Shown here piece after piece: positions 49,655 through 59,221 of a stretch of DNA of 64,000 nt. Each line of letters starts with the position of its first letter. Within the stretch, counting starts at the first letter, position 1. Made by a program: the position numbers and the translations under genes. The stretch spans positions 8,882,036 to 8,946,035 of the forward strand of contig CP136069.1 in the NCBI GenBank assembly GCA_032622095.1, in the 5' to 3' direction. The notes beneath the pieces are model-generated. The model was given only the letters and a program-made list of their open reading frames with translations. It was not told the origin of the DNA and searched no databases. This stretch comes from Siphonodentalium dalli. Lineage: Eukaryota > Mollusca > Scaphopoda > Gadilida > Siphonodentaliidae.

Positions 49655-52168
49655 TCATAAAATTGTTGGGGCTTGGCTGAATATATTCATCAAATACATT
49701 TTGCCATTAAATTTGTGAGCAGAAAGTACCCACCTATTCTTCAAATCCAAATGTTTGACTAAATCAGATTCACCTGATGACACACAGTAAGACATCAAAT
49801 GAGGAACAAATTGTTCAATCAACAAATCTTGAACAATAAAATATTTGGTATCGTTTGATACAATAATTGTTTTGATCAGCGCAAAATCAGACATTCCAAA
49901 TTCATCACAACCTTTAACAATAACACATCCAGCACGATATTCAATCCCATGAATATTTACTTTATTTGTTGAATACACTACTTCCTGTGATGCAAGTTCA
50001 GGAAATCGAACCAATGCAGGTATTATCTCTGGAAAAACATTTTCCATAATAATTTCATCTCCTTCTCCCACAACATCTCCAGTGTAAAGGAAATTTGCGT
50101 TTTTTGACCCATTCGGTCCAAGTTGGGCATGGCACATCATAAGTTGGTGTTTTGTGGCCAACGATTTTGGTAAATTTTTGAAGCATTTCCACTTGAATCC
50201 TTTGAAGAAAGCATGCTTTCCTTCGAAGCGCATACACCAATGATGTCGGAGTGGTCCAAATTTCAACATCTGCATAGGCAGGTGCAGAAGATAGTGCATT
50301 TTTGGTGTAACTGAAGCATGAGGATATTCATGTTGGAATTGTACATGATGAGATGCTATAAGTTGTTCCAGGTAGCCCACTGTCGACAACGTTACTTCGG
50401 GTGCTAACACAATGAAAGTTAGTTGTATCAGTTGGAGAAATAAATTCCACTTTGTGTAGCCCTCTGGTATCTTTTTCCCCAGTATGAAAGGTAATATTTT
50501 GCACAGAGTCATTACTGCACCCGATGTTTGTTTAATCTTGGTTTCTGACAGCAAACTTTGTTTTTCAATGCGGCATGGTCTGTCAACTTCAAGATATGAG
50601 TAGCTGAAGGCTGATAGTTGTGAATTGAACCAGTCCATAGTGAAAAACTTTTCATCAATGACACAACAGTACAGCATTAATTTCAGTTCATATGGAATAA
50701 CACCTTCCAACAAAAGATGCATAGGGTCTTGAAGAATGCATTGACATACGTCGAACATGGGAATGTCATTCAGAAAACTCTTGTTATTGATCCCCCAATG
50801 CTTACTCCAATATATCCGAGTTTTTTTTGACAAGGACGCCAATTGATCACACCGTTGCTTATGTTCATCGATTGTCCTCATTATACATTGTTTTTCTATT
50901 GCCACTGGTTTCATTAGTTGTTTTGTAATATCACAATTTCTACACGGCCGATTTGCAAACCCAACTCCTTCTTTGAATCCACCAAGCCAGTGGGCTGCCG
51001 GTGTGTCAGCACAAATAGCCAGTAGAGAACCCTTTATTATCTCATTATTATTGTTTACACAGATATTTATGCCTTCCGTTGACAAAACTTTAACAGTATC
51101 AACAAAATCTTTCAGTAGAATTCCAGTTCCATATTTTCGAACATCCTTTGTCTTACTCACCGCAAGAAGTTGAATGCTCGTTAACTTAGATCGGTATTTT
51201 GGAGGAATATTCACAAGCGTGAAGTAAAATACAGTTATTTTGTGTCTTTTTACATTAGTTCCAATTGGATTCACAATCTCAATGTCATCTGTATACAAAA
51301 GAATCTGCAGAGCCTTAATGTCCTTTCCAAATAAATTGTGCTGAGAAATATAACTGCCATCACAGAAGTCACTCATTGTGTTAACGTTAGTGTGAGATGA
51401 TCCTATAGAGAGCCAAACCTCCGGTAGTGAGAGAAAATTTTCCAGATTTTTCCGGAAAGGAACAACATATCCATAATTAAGTTTCTGAATTATTTTCCCA
51501 TTGACACGATGCATATGATGACCAAGAATAATTTCCTCAGGTTCGAGATAGCCAAAATGTTCCTTATAAAATTTGAGACGCTTATATTGAGTTTCCAAAC
51601 CTTCGAAGCAGTCATCAGTTCTAACATCCATTATGGTGTGACTGTCATTAATACCACGTTGCTCAAGTTCAGATGTGATCCGCTGTTTGAAAGCACTGAT
51701 ATGATGAGACATGAGCTCTGGTGTGGTTGAAATGACACTTTGTAGTGCTTCCTGTGAAAGTTTGTGTTTTGTTTCCAAAGATAACAGATAGGCAGCACTG
51801 TATGAAATTAAACAGTTTGGTTGAAGCAAGTTATTTGGCATATGCATGTCACTAGGAAGATTGTCATTATATTCTTCTGCCTCGTCGAACATAACTGAAT
51901 CACTTGTGCTTGTCAGAGAATCAATCACAGAAGAGTGCCTTCGTTTCATATGCATTTTAAAAGCTGGCCAACTTTTCGTAGTGTAAGCACACGATTCAAC
52001 TGTACAATTAACAATGAACATCTTATCAAATTTATGAAAGCGAACAACATGATAAAAAAATTGTCTATAACAACACATAGTGCATTTGAAGACATTCATT
52101 TTGAGAATTCTAATTGATCTATTGTTGAACTTGAAATTATTGATAAGATTCAATGAGATTTCACTCAA
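49655..52168 (-). CDS. EnSpm/CACTA-like transposase with N-terminal C2H2 finger
   Basis: An 837-codon uninterrupted frame. Met24 (base 52099) is a likely start, since MNVFKCTMC opens the finger region; a C-x4-C-x12-H-x4-H finger lies at residues 55-78. The core shows YTDDIEIVNPIG (about 292-303), a C-A-D-T-P-A-A-H block with a CRNC pair (386-412) and DPMHLLLEGV (481-490). It ends with KMHYLLHLPMQMLKFGPLRH and an FEGKHAFFK block (623-656). These match the layout of CACTA/EnSpm transposases (Transposase_21 and DUF4218-like regions). D294 or D295, D388 and E488 are my candidates for the catalytic triad; this is inference. There is no frameshift or stop, so it may be active, recently active or domesticated. 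Its position within CACTG ends favours a transposon gene. Confidence 0.75.
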   Translation of the reverse strand: MSEISLNLINNFKFNNRSIRILKMNVFKCTMCCYRQFFYHVVRFHKFDKMFIVNCTVESCAYTTKSWPAFKMHMKRRHSSVIDSLTSTSDSVMFDEAEEYNDNLPSDMHMPNNLLQPNCLISYSAAYLLSLETKHKLSQEALQSVISTTPELMSHHISAFKQRITSELEQRGINDSHTIMDVRTDDCFEGLETQYKRLKFYKEHFGYLEPEEIILGHHMHRVNGKIIQKLNYGYVVPFRKNLENFLSLPEVWLSIGSSHTNVNTMSDFCDGSYISQHNLFGKDIKALQILLYTDDIEIVNPIGTNVKRHKITVFYFTLVNIPPKYRSKLTSIQLLAVSKTKDVRKYGTGILLKDFVDTVKVLSTEGINICVNNNNEIIKGSLLAICADTPAAHWLGGFKEGVGFANRPCRNCDITKQLMKPVAIEKQCIMRTIDEHKQRCDQLASLSKKTRIYWSKHWGINNKSFLNDIPMFDVCQCILQDPMHLLLEGVIPYELKLMLYCCVIDEKFFTMDWFNSQLSAFSYSYLEVDRPCRIEKQSLLSETKIKQTSGAVMTLCKILPFILGKKIPEGYTKWNLFLQLIQLTFIVLAPEVTLSTVGYLEQLIASHHVQFQHEYPHASVTPKMHYLLHLPMQMLKFGPLRHHWCMRFEGKHAFFKGFKWKCFKNLPKSLATKHQLMMCHAQLGPNGSKNANFLYTGDVVGEGDEIIMENVFPEIIPALVRFPELASQEVVYSTNKVNIHGIEYRAGCVIVKGCDEFGMSDFALIKTIIVSNDTKYFIVQDLLIEQFVPHLMSYCVSSGESDLVKHLDLKNRWVLSAHKFNGKMYLMNIFSQAPTIL

Positions 52169-53034
52169 TGTTTAATTATTTCTTTAAAAATTCACAAAAT
52201 ATAAAAGATTACTACCATCTATTTCATGTAAAACTAGGGACAGCACAATATTTTGTCTTGAATCTAAGTTGATGCAATGATGGTTTGAAATTAAAATTTA
52301 ATGTGGTTCAAATCAAAGCCCAAAATTATATATTTATAATATAATTATATACCACACATTACCATAATATTTCTACAGAATTTTAGTTTACATGTAATTG
52401 TTCAGTGTTGTTATGTCAGTGTTGATGTTCAGTTATAGTCAATATGAATTTTCAAAAATATAGATAAAAAACTTGAAAAAGTAACAGAATAAACATGCCA
52501 TACATGTACTATGATTATACTAGTAGCCTACTAATATATCGGTAAAACATTTAAGTACATGTGCAATAGTATTATTAGTGCATGTACATGTAACAATCAT
52601 GTACCGTGGCCTACATGTACGGTACATGTAAATATTAGTCTCAAGACTAAACTTAAACATTAAAATTTAAATACAAGTTAAAAATCATATGTATACAATC
52701 TTTATACTCTTAGTAGATTTATTTGCATAATATAAATCAAGCTGTGAAAATTAGGTAAATTCTCTAAATTAGTCCTTACATGTACTGTATGATATGAATT
52801 TCTAAGTTAATACTAAAATTGTGATATGAATCTGTCACTTCACCGACCAATCTCACTCTCAGTCGCAGAGCAGTAATGGCCGTCAGTCACTTTCACTTTC
52901 AGTTTGACTGAGTGACTTGAACTTACTTGACTTGTTTTCGATAGGTTTTAAAAGTAAATCAACCGCAGTTGCAAATAAAATGTACTTACGAAATTCAGAA
53001 AGTGTCCAAGAATTGGAATATTACTGTTACCTTG
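52169..53034. other. Leader region between transposase and right transposon end
   Basis: Very AT-rich, with many ACATGT palindromes (52495-52640) and no ORF. It is probably the promoter and 5' leader or intron side of the leftward transposase gene. Confidence 0.35.
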
Positions 53035-53108
53035 TTGTGGAAATGAACAAACCGACACAAACTCTGATCAACGACTGAATGCCGACATCATTCTTGAACT
53101 TCATCTTT
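53035..53108 (-). other. Possible first exon of a leftward transcript
   Basis: On the minus strand a short open stretch starting ATGAAGTTCAAG ends at ACAACAAG|GTAACA, a good donor. GC-rich sequence (GCGCATGCGCCGCGG) lies just upstream at 53129-53144, as a promoter might. No matching acceptor is proved. It could belong to either leftward gene of the transposon or be a chance site. Confidence 0.25.
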
Positions 53109-53752
53109 GAATAACGTGATGCCAACACGCGCATGCGCCGCGGAATCAAAATCTGTGGATCGGTGCTATGAAATCGCGGAATCAAATTACCTAAACGCCA
53201 ATATATATGTCAATGGGTCTGACTGGTTAAACGCATCGTTTGTTTTGGTGTCGTATAACAATTAAAGAAGAATATGGCCGAACAAGGCAATCGTTGTTAT
53301 CGACATACAATAATGCTGTCACATGCAGGGATTCTAGGGGCTCCTATGTCCGTCATGTCCCGCAGGCTATTTTATCGCATATGAAGCGGGTGGGGTAATA
53401 AAATGAATAAACATTCGCCGTAATCAACACCCAGATCCTGGTGGGGGTTTTCCCCCGATTTTCTGCAATAAAAACATTTATGTGTACACAATCAGCAGGT
53501 TTAATTTATGTCTAGACTAAGCATTGAGAATTTCTACAATCCATGTAGCCAATACATTAGATTTGTTTTATACACTGTATGGAAAATGACCTATGCCTTT
53601 GCAACAAGTTAAACACTTTGTTGCTATACACCTATACATAAACACATTGGTATAATACATCAAAATATGAAACGTGCCGTTTAGATTCCAAACATTTAAT
53701 AAACAGCTAAATGCCTATTAAACACATATAACGTCAATTACTATTTACAGTG
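53109..53752. other. Right end of the CACTG element
   Basis: No ORF of note. From about 53605 there are TAAACAC and GTGTTTA words leading to the terminal TTTACAGTG, mirroring the left end. Confidence 0.5.
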
Positions 53753-55490
53753 TGTGTGTGTGTATCTGTGTATCTGTGTGTGGTATAACTCGGTCACGCT
53801 TTTGGCGCGTTTATAACTTTTAATCATTCGTCCAATGTGGCCCAAATTTGTACCACTGCCTACAGTCTGTCATAAAAGGTGACTCACCAAATTTCACGCC
53901 GATTGGTCCGAGCAAACCTGAGATCTAACATGGTCCCCAAATGCAGTATCTGCACTCAAGTATACACTATTTCTTATGACGTTTGTCCAAATGACGTCAT
54001 TGACGTCGAACGCAAACCAACACTTGCTTTGATATTGTAGGCGAAACTTCCATGCGCTCAACCAAAGCTTTGTTGGAAATAAGCGCTAACTTAATGTGTC
54101 AGTTCAGGTAAATTGTGAATTTAGATAACGAATGTTGATTTTGTGCATGTATAGTGGAAGTGCATGTATAGTGGGGTGTAGTCAAGACTCGAACGTTCTA
54201 CCGTCGTTGGGACAGGCGGATGTAGTGGGGTGCAGAGTCAAGACTCGAACGTTCGTCGTTGGGCATGGGTACTAATTATAATATGGTATTTTGATTCTAT
54301 TTTAATTTGCCAGTTGGGTTTGAACATAAGTAAATAATGCTGTATTTGATACGAAAGTTGTGCCTTGAGTGTGGTATCGAAGGAGTACCAGCATACACGG
54401 AAGATGGCGAATGGACAGTCTGACCTCCCGCCAGTGGGTACCGTGAACTCAGTAAATTCGCCAAACTCAGTTAGAAAAATCACATTCTCGGGACAGGCCT
54501 AGGAATAGGGCCTACAGTGTAAGCAATACTGCCGACGCTAATTAATGTTCTTTTAATCTTTCGATTGAGTGCAAATCTGATAAAAGAATAAATGTTTAAA
54601 AGATCACAATGTGCGCGAAGCGCACGCAGTTTAAATTCATATAATGTGCGCGAAGCTCACTAAGGGGCTGCCGACCCCTCCCCCGCTAAATAAAGGTTCC
54701 GAATAGAGCCTGTTTCAGTTAGTAGGCCCTATAGATAAAGTAGAATATCTTGATTGTTGCGTTCCATATGTGCATGCATATACGTGGGTTGGGGAGATGA
54801 TGATGGGGGCAAAAATACAGTTTTATTGAAATAAAGTTTTCATACAAATGGGCCGCGCAATGCATGGCGTGTGATCATTTTAAAATGTGCTGCAAGCTCC
54901 CTATATGTGCGCGAAGCTCACGCAGTTCAAGATCATATATAATGTGCGTGATGCGCAGAAAGGGGCTGAAGACCCCTCCCCGCTGAATAAAGTCTCCCGA
55001 ATTGAGCCTGTTTCAGTATAGATAAAGTACAATATTTTGATTGTTGCGTTCCATATGTGCATGCATATACATGGGTTGGGGAATTGGGGGTGGGGGTAAA
55101 AAATACAATTTTATTGAAAAGTGTTCATACAAATGGACCGCACAGTGCAGGCGTGTGATAATTAGGCGGCATGCGGAATACAGGTTCCAAAGTGGGTCCG
55201 TTCAAAATGTGCAACAAGCTCCCAAATGAAGGCTCCTGAATTGAGTATGTTTCAGTTGGTGAATAGTAGTATTTAAATAATATACTGATTTTGTTTCGTT
55301 CAATATGTGCATGCGCATATGTAGACTGGGTGTGTAGAAATACAGTTTTAGTGAAATAAAGTGTTCCAACGCGCATCCAGTAACAAAAAAAGAGAAGCAT
55401 GACAATGCCATGTGTCCATGAAAGCGGACACTATAGAAAATGACAAAGAACATTTATATACCCGTCATTTTGTGACGGGCAACCCCCTAG
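53753..55490 (+). mobile_element. Helitron-like non-autonomous element, copy b (5' truncated at the TG run)
   Basis: Starts directly in the TG run, then TATAACTCGGTCACGC and the shared body. About 300-bp segments ending in TTGTTGCGTTCCATATGTGC, CATGCATATA and TACAGTTTTATTGAA are repeated inside (to about 54840, 55120 and 55360). The 3' end has hairpin CCCGTCATTTTGTGACGGG (55461-55479), seven bases, then CTAG followed by T. Hairpin, short spacer and CTRR before T is the Helitron 3' signature. Small minus-strand frames (54238-54483 and 55682-55915, the latter in copy c) share FTEFTVPTGGRSDC only because the copies are homologous. Confidence 0.7.
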
Positions 55491-56605
55491 TCTATATATA
55501 TAAAACCCGTCGTCTGTGTGTGTGTGTGTGTATCTGTGTGTGTGTGTATAACTCGGTCACGCTTTTGGCGCGTTTATAACTTTTCAACCATGCGTCCAAT
55601 GTGGCCCAAATTTGTACCACGGCCTATAGTGTATCAGAAAAAAAGGAGACTCACCAAATTTCTCGCCGATTGGTCAAGGTGTCAAGACTCGAACGTTCGT
55701 CGTTGGGAATGGGTGCTAATATGGTATTTTAATTTGCCAGTTGGGTTTGAACATAAGTAAAGAATGCTGTTTTTGATACGAAAGTTGTGCATTGAGTGTG
55801 GAATCGAAGGAGTGCCGGTATACACGGAAGATGGCGAATGGACACAGTCTGACCTCCCGCCAGTGGGTACCGTGAACTCAGTAAATTCGCCGGAACTCAG
55901 TTGGAAAAAGCACATTCCCGGGACAGGCCTAATAATAGGGCATACAGTGTAAACAATACTGCCGACGCTAATTAATGCTCTTTTAATCTTTCGGTTGAGT
56001 GCCTATCTGATACAAGAATAAATGTTTAAAATATCACAATGCGCGAAGCGCACGCAGTTTAAATATATGCATGTTGAATACAGGGTCCGTTTAAAATGTT
56101 CTGCAAGTTCCCTATATGTGCGCGAAGCTCACGCAGTTTAAGATCATATAATGTGCGCGAAGTGCAGAAAGGGGCTGTAGACACCACCCCCTCTAAATAA
56201 AGATTCCGAATTGAGCCTGTTTCAGTTAGTATAGATAAAGTAAAATATTTTGATTGTTGCGTTCCATATGTGCATGCATATACATGGGTTGGGGAGATGG
56301 GGTGGGGGTAAAAATACAGTTTTATTGAAATAAAGTATTCATACAAACGGGCCGCGCAGTGCAGGCGTGTGATCATTAGGCGGCATGCTGAATACAGGTT
56401 CCAAAGTGGGTCCGTTCAAAATGTGCAGCAAGCTCCCGAATGTAGGCTCCTGAATTGACTATGTTTCAGTTGGTGTATAGTATTTAAATAATATACTGAT
56501 TTTGTTTCGTTCAATATGTGCAAGCGCATAATGTGGACTGGGTGTGTAGAAATACAGTTTTAGTGAAATAAAGTGTTCCAACGCGCATTCAGTAACAAAA
56601 CGGAG
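55491..56605 (+). mobile_element. Helitron-like non-autonomous element, copy c (3' truncated)
   Basis: Begins TCTATATATATAAAACCCGT directly after CTAG of copy b. It carries the TG run, the conserved body and two of the GCGTTCCATATG-type segments, and breaks off after CGCGCATTCAGTAACAAAAC. About 150 bp of body expected from copy b, including the 3' hairpin, are missing. Confidence 0.7.
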
Positions 56606-57495
56606 AATTGATTTAGGTACCCCATGGAACCTAAAGCCGCGAAGCCTTTAGAGCCTTTTTAGCGTTATAGAACCACATGAGTTGGTACTCCACAGAGTGC
56701 CAATCGTTGGCTCCATGCTGATTGGGTGAGACCGTGGGTGTGTCAATATCGAGTGCCGTGTGCAAACGATTAAATTAAAGTGAAAAATGGCCGCCCGTCG
56801 ACTCGCGGTCGTAGATCTGTAGGATTATTTCATTTAGCACTATGCAAGGGAGACTTTGTGGTTTTGTACTTAATTGGATGTTTAAACGCGGCAGCATAAT
56901 TTGGAATGTCACATTGTTAAATTTGCCGGTATCAGGGCTGTTTTGTTCTCTGGAGTATCAAATTGCTGGATCTATGCGTAGTACCTAAATACTTCAGAGT
57001 ACCTGTCTTGATATTTTGGTACTTCAGATAATATATAGGGTGTATCATGAAAGCATCTATTTCTTGGCACCTCATATCGTGAGCGTCATGGCTTGGGTGA
57101 CATAAATGCGGGGTGGGTATTATATGCACAATGCCCGGGTAGAACTTAAATAATTATTAGGTAATCCAGAGTACCAACAATTTGGTACTCTAGAGTACCA
57201 AGAAGTTGGTACTCCAGAGTACCAAACATTTTGGTACTCTAGAGTACCTAAACTTTTGGTACTCCAGAGTACCAAAAAGTTGGTACTCCCCCTGGGACAA
57301 AGCTTAGTACCTACGTAGGTACTCTGAAGAACCTATATTTTTAAGAGTGTACGCATGCGTTACAAAGATTACCGTTATTTCGTTAAAGGTACCCTCCGAG
57401 TTTGGATATATTTACGAAATAACGAGGTCCTCACAACTACGGTATTGTTTGAATTTCTAAAGAAATGTACCCACAACGTATGTAATACAAACAAG
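56606..57495. other. Unassigned block between Helitron-like copies, with palindromic repeats
   Basis: It separates a copy that lacks its 3' end from one that lacks its 5' end. It contains many GGTAC words, a tandem palindrome cluster (57160-57330) and no recognisable gene. It could be an inserted element; I could not find convincing ends. Confidence 0.4.
57160..57330. repeat. Tandem palindromic repeat, TTGGTACTCNAGAGTACCAA type
   Basis: About five spaced copies of a near-perfect palindrome (GGTACTCCAGAGTACC or GGTACTCTAGAGTACC) at about 30-35-bp spacing, with short variable A/T linkers. Single degenerate copies lie upstream (about 56685, 56950 and 56980-57020). Confidence 0.85.
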
Positions 57496-58665
57496 GGTGT
57501 GTGTGTATCTGTGTATAACTCGGTCACGCTTTTGGCGCGCTTATAACGGTTCAACCATGCCCGCAATCTAGCTCAAACGGTCTATATTGTGTCGTAAAAG
57601 GTGACTCACAAAATTTGACGCCGATTGGTCAAAGCAAACCTGAGATCTAACATGGTCCTCAAATGCAGTATTTGCACCCAAGTAGACACTATTTCTTATG
57701 ACGTTTGTCGAAATGACGCCATGTGACGTCGTACACAAACCCACACTTGCGTTGCTATTGTATTGACGAAATTTCGATGCGCTCTACCAAAGAGTTGTTG
57801 AAAATGGGCGCTATAAATTAAATTGTCAGATCAGTTTGCCGTGGAAGGGTGTATAGTCGATACTAGAACGTTCTATACCGTCGTTGGAAATTGGTGCTAA
57901 ACGGTCTTATAATATGTCACTTCAGTGTGAATATAAGTAATGGATTGTGTCTTTGTTATGAAAGTTGTGCATTGTGTGTGTAATCGAAGGAGTACATATA
58001 CGGAAGACGACAAATTGATAAATAACGTTTTATATAATCTAAAAAATGGGCGCGAAGTGGGCAAATGGGCCGCAGTGCAAGGGCCTGTGACATTAAGCCT
58101 ATATACGGTGCTGAATAAAAGCTCCCAAGGGGAGCCTGTTTCAAAATATCATAATGTATGTGCGCAAAGCGCACAAAGGGGCTGCAGTCCATTCGGTTGC
58201 TGAATAAAGGCTCTGTTTCAGTTATACTGGACTATATATAATAGTAATACAGAACTATAAGTTGATTTTGTTGCATTCCATATGCGAATGCATATATGTG
58301 GGTGGTAGTATAGAAACTACAGTTTTTCTTTGAAAAAAGTGTTCCCGAGCCACAGGCTCATATATAGCGCAAAAAGGGGACCGTAGGCCTCCCCGCCGCT
58401 GAATAAACGCTCCCAAATGGAGTCTATACAGTAATAAAAATAACATGTTGATTTTGTTGCGTTCCAAATGTGCATGCATATATGTGGGGTAGGGTGGGGG
58501 TAACAAATACAGTTTTAGTTCAATAAAGTGTTCCCACGCGCCTCCGGTGAAAGAGAAGTATGACCAATCCATTGCTAATATAGAAATGATGTGTTCATGG
58601 CCGTGGAGACCAGAAAGTAACGAAGAACATTTATATACCCGTCATTTTGACGGGCAATCCCCTAG
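57496..58665 (+). mobile_element. Helitron-like non-autonomous element, copy d (5' truncated at the TG run)
   Basis: Enters at the TG run like copy b, then TATAACTCGGTCACGC and the shared body. A variant middle (ACTAGAACGTTCTATACC) is shared only with copy e. The 3' end is hairpin CCCGTCATTTTGACGGG (58639-58655), then CAATCC and CTAG before T. Confidence 0.7.
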
Positions 58666-59221
58666 TCTTTATATAAAACCCGTCGTCTGTGTGTGTGTGT
58701 GTGTCTGTGTGTGTATAACTCGGTCACGCTTTTGGCGCCTTTATAACTTTTCAACCATGCGTCCGATGTGGACTAAATTTGTACCACGACCTATAATGTG
58801 TCGTAAAAGGTGACTCACCAAATTTCACGCCGATTGGTCAAAGCAAACCTGAGATCTAACATGGTCCCCAAATGCAGTATTTGCACTCAAGTAGACACTA
58901 TTTCTTATGACGTTTGTCGAAATGACGTCATTTGACGTCGTACGCAAACCCAAACTTGCGTTGCTATTGTATTGACGAAATTTCCATGCGCTCTACCAAA
59001 GCGTTGTTGAAAATGGGCGCTATAAATTAATTGTCAGATCAGGTTGAGTGTGAATATTATAAGTAATGCATGTTGCTTTTGTCGTGGAAGTGCATGTTGA
59101 GTCGAGACTAGAACGTTCTATACCATCGTTAGAAATGGGTGTTAAATGGTCTTATAATATGCCACTTCAGTGTGAATATAAGTAATGGGTTGTGTCTTTG
59201 TTATGAAAGTTGTGCATTGTA
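58666..59221 (+). mobile_element. Helitron-like non-autonomous element, copy e (3' truncated)
   Basis: Begins TCTTTATATAAAACCCGTCG immediately after CTAG of copy d. It follows copy d through GAAAGTTGTGCATTGT and then departs at ATGGGGAATTCC. Confidence 0.65.

Larger units (their letters stand above)
39188..53752 (-). mobile_element. EnSpm/CACTA-type (CMC) DNA transposon, about 14.6 kb, with nested MITEs
   Basis: Left end CACTGTAAAAATAGGTG. The right end, reverse complemented, reads CACTGTAAATAGTAATTG. Inside both ends lie matching inverted subterminal stretches such as TCTAAACGTCACGTTT (about 39290) against TCTAAACGGCACGTTT, and many GTGTTTA motifs pointing inward on each side. CACTG ends with short subterminal repeats are typical of the CMC group. 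The only transposase-like gene of that group in the window lies inside (49655-52168). The flanks ATA and TGT give no target duplication, so the two ends may have been joined by a rearrangement. Nested MITEs account for part of the length. Both genes inside run leftward. Confidence 0.6.

Noticed and set aside
55506-55550. TG/CA microsatellites as independent features
   Set aside because: Each long TG run here lies at the same place inside a Helitron-like copy, so they are part of the element.
54238-55915. Minus-strand frames sharing FTEFTVPTGGRSDC
   Set aside because: They are parallel readings of homologous Helitron-like copies; flanking residues differ by frameshifts and there is no start context.
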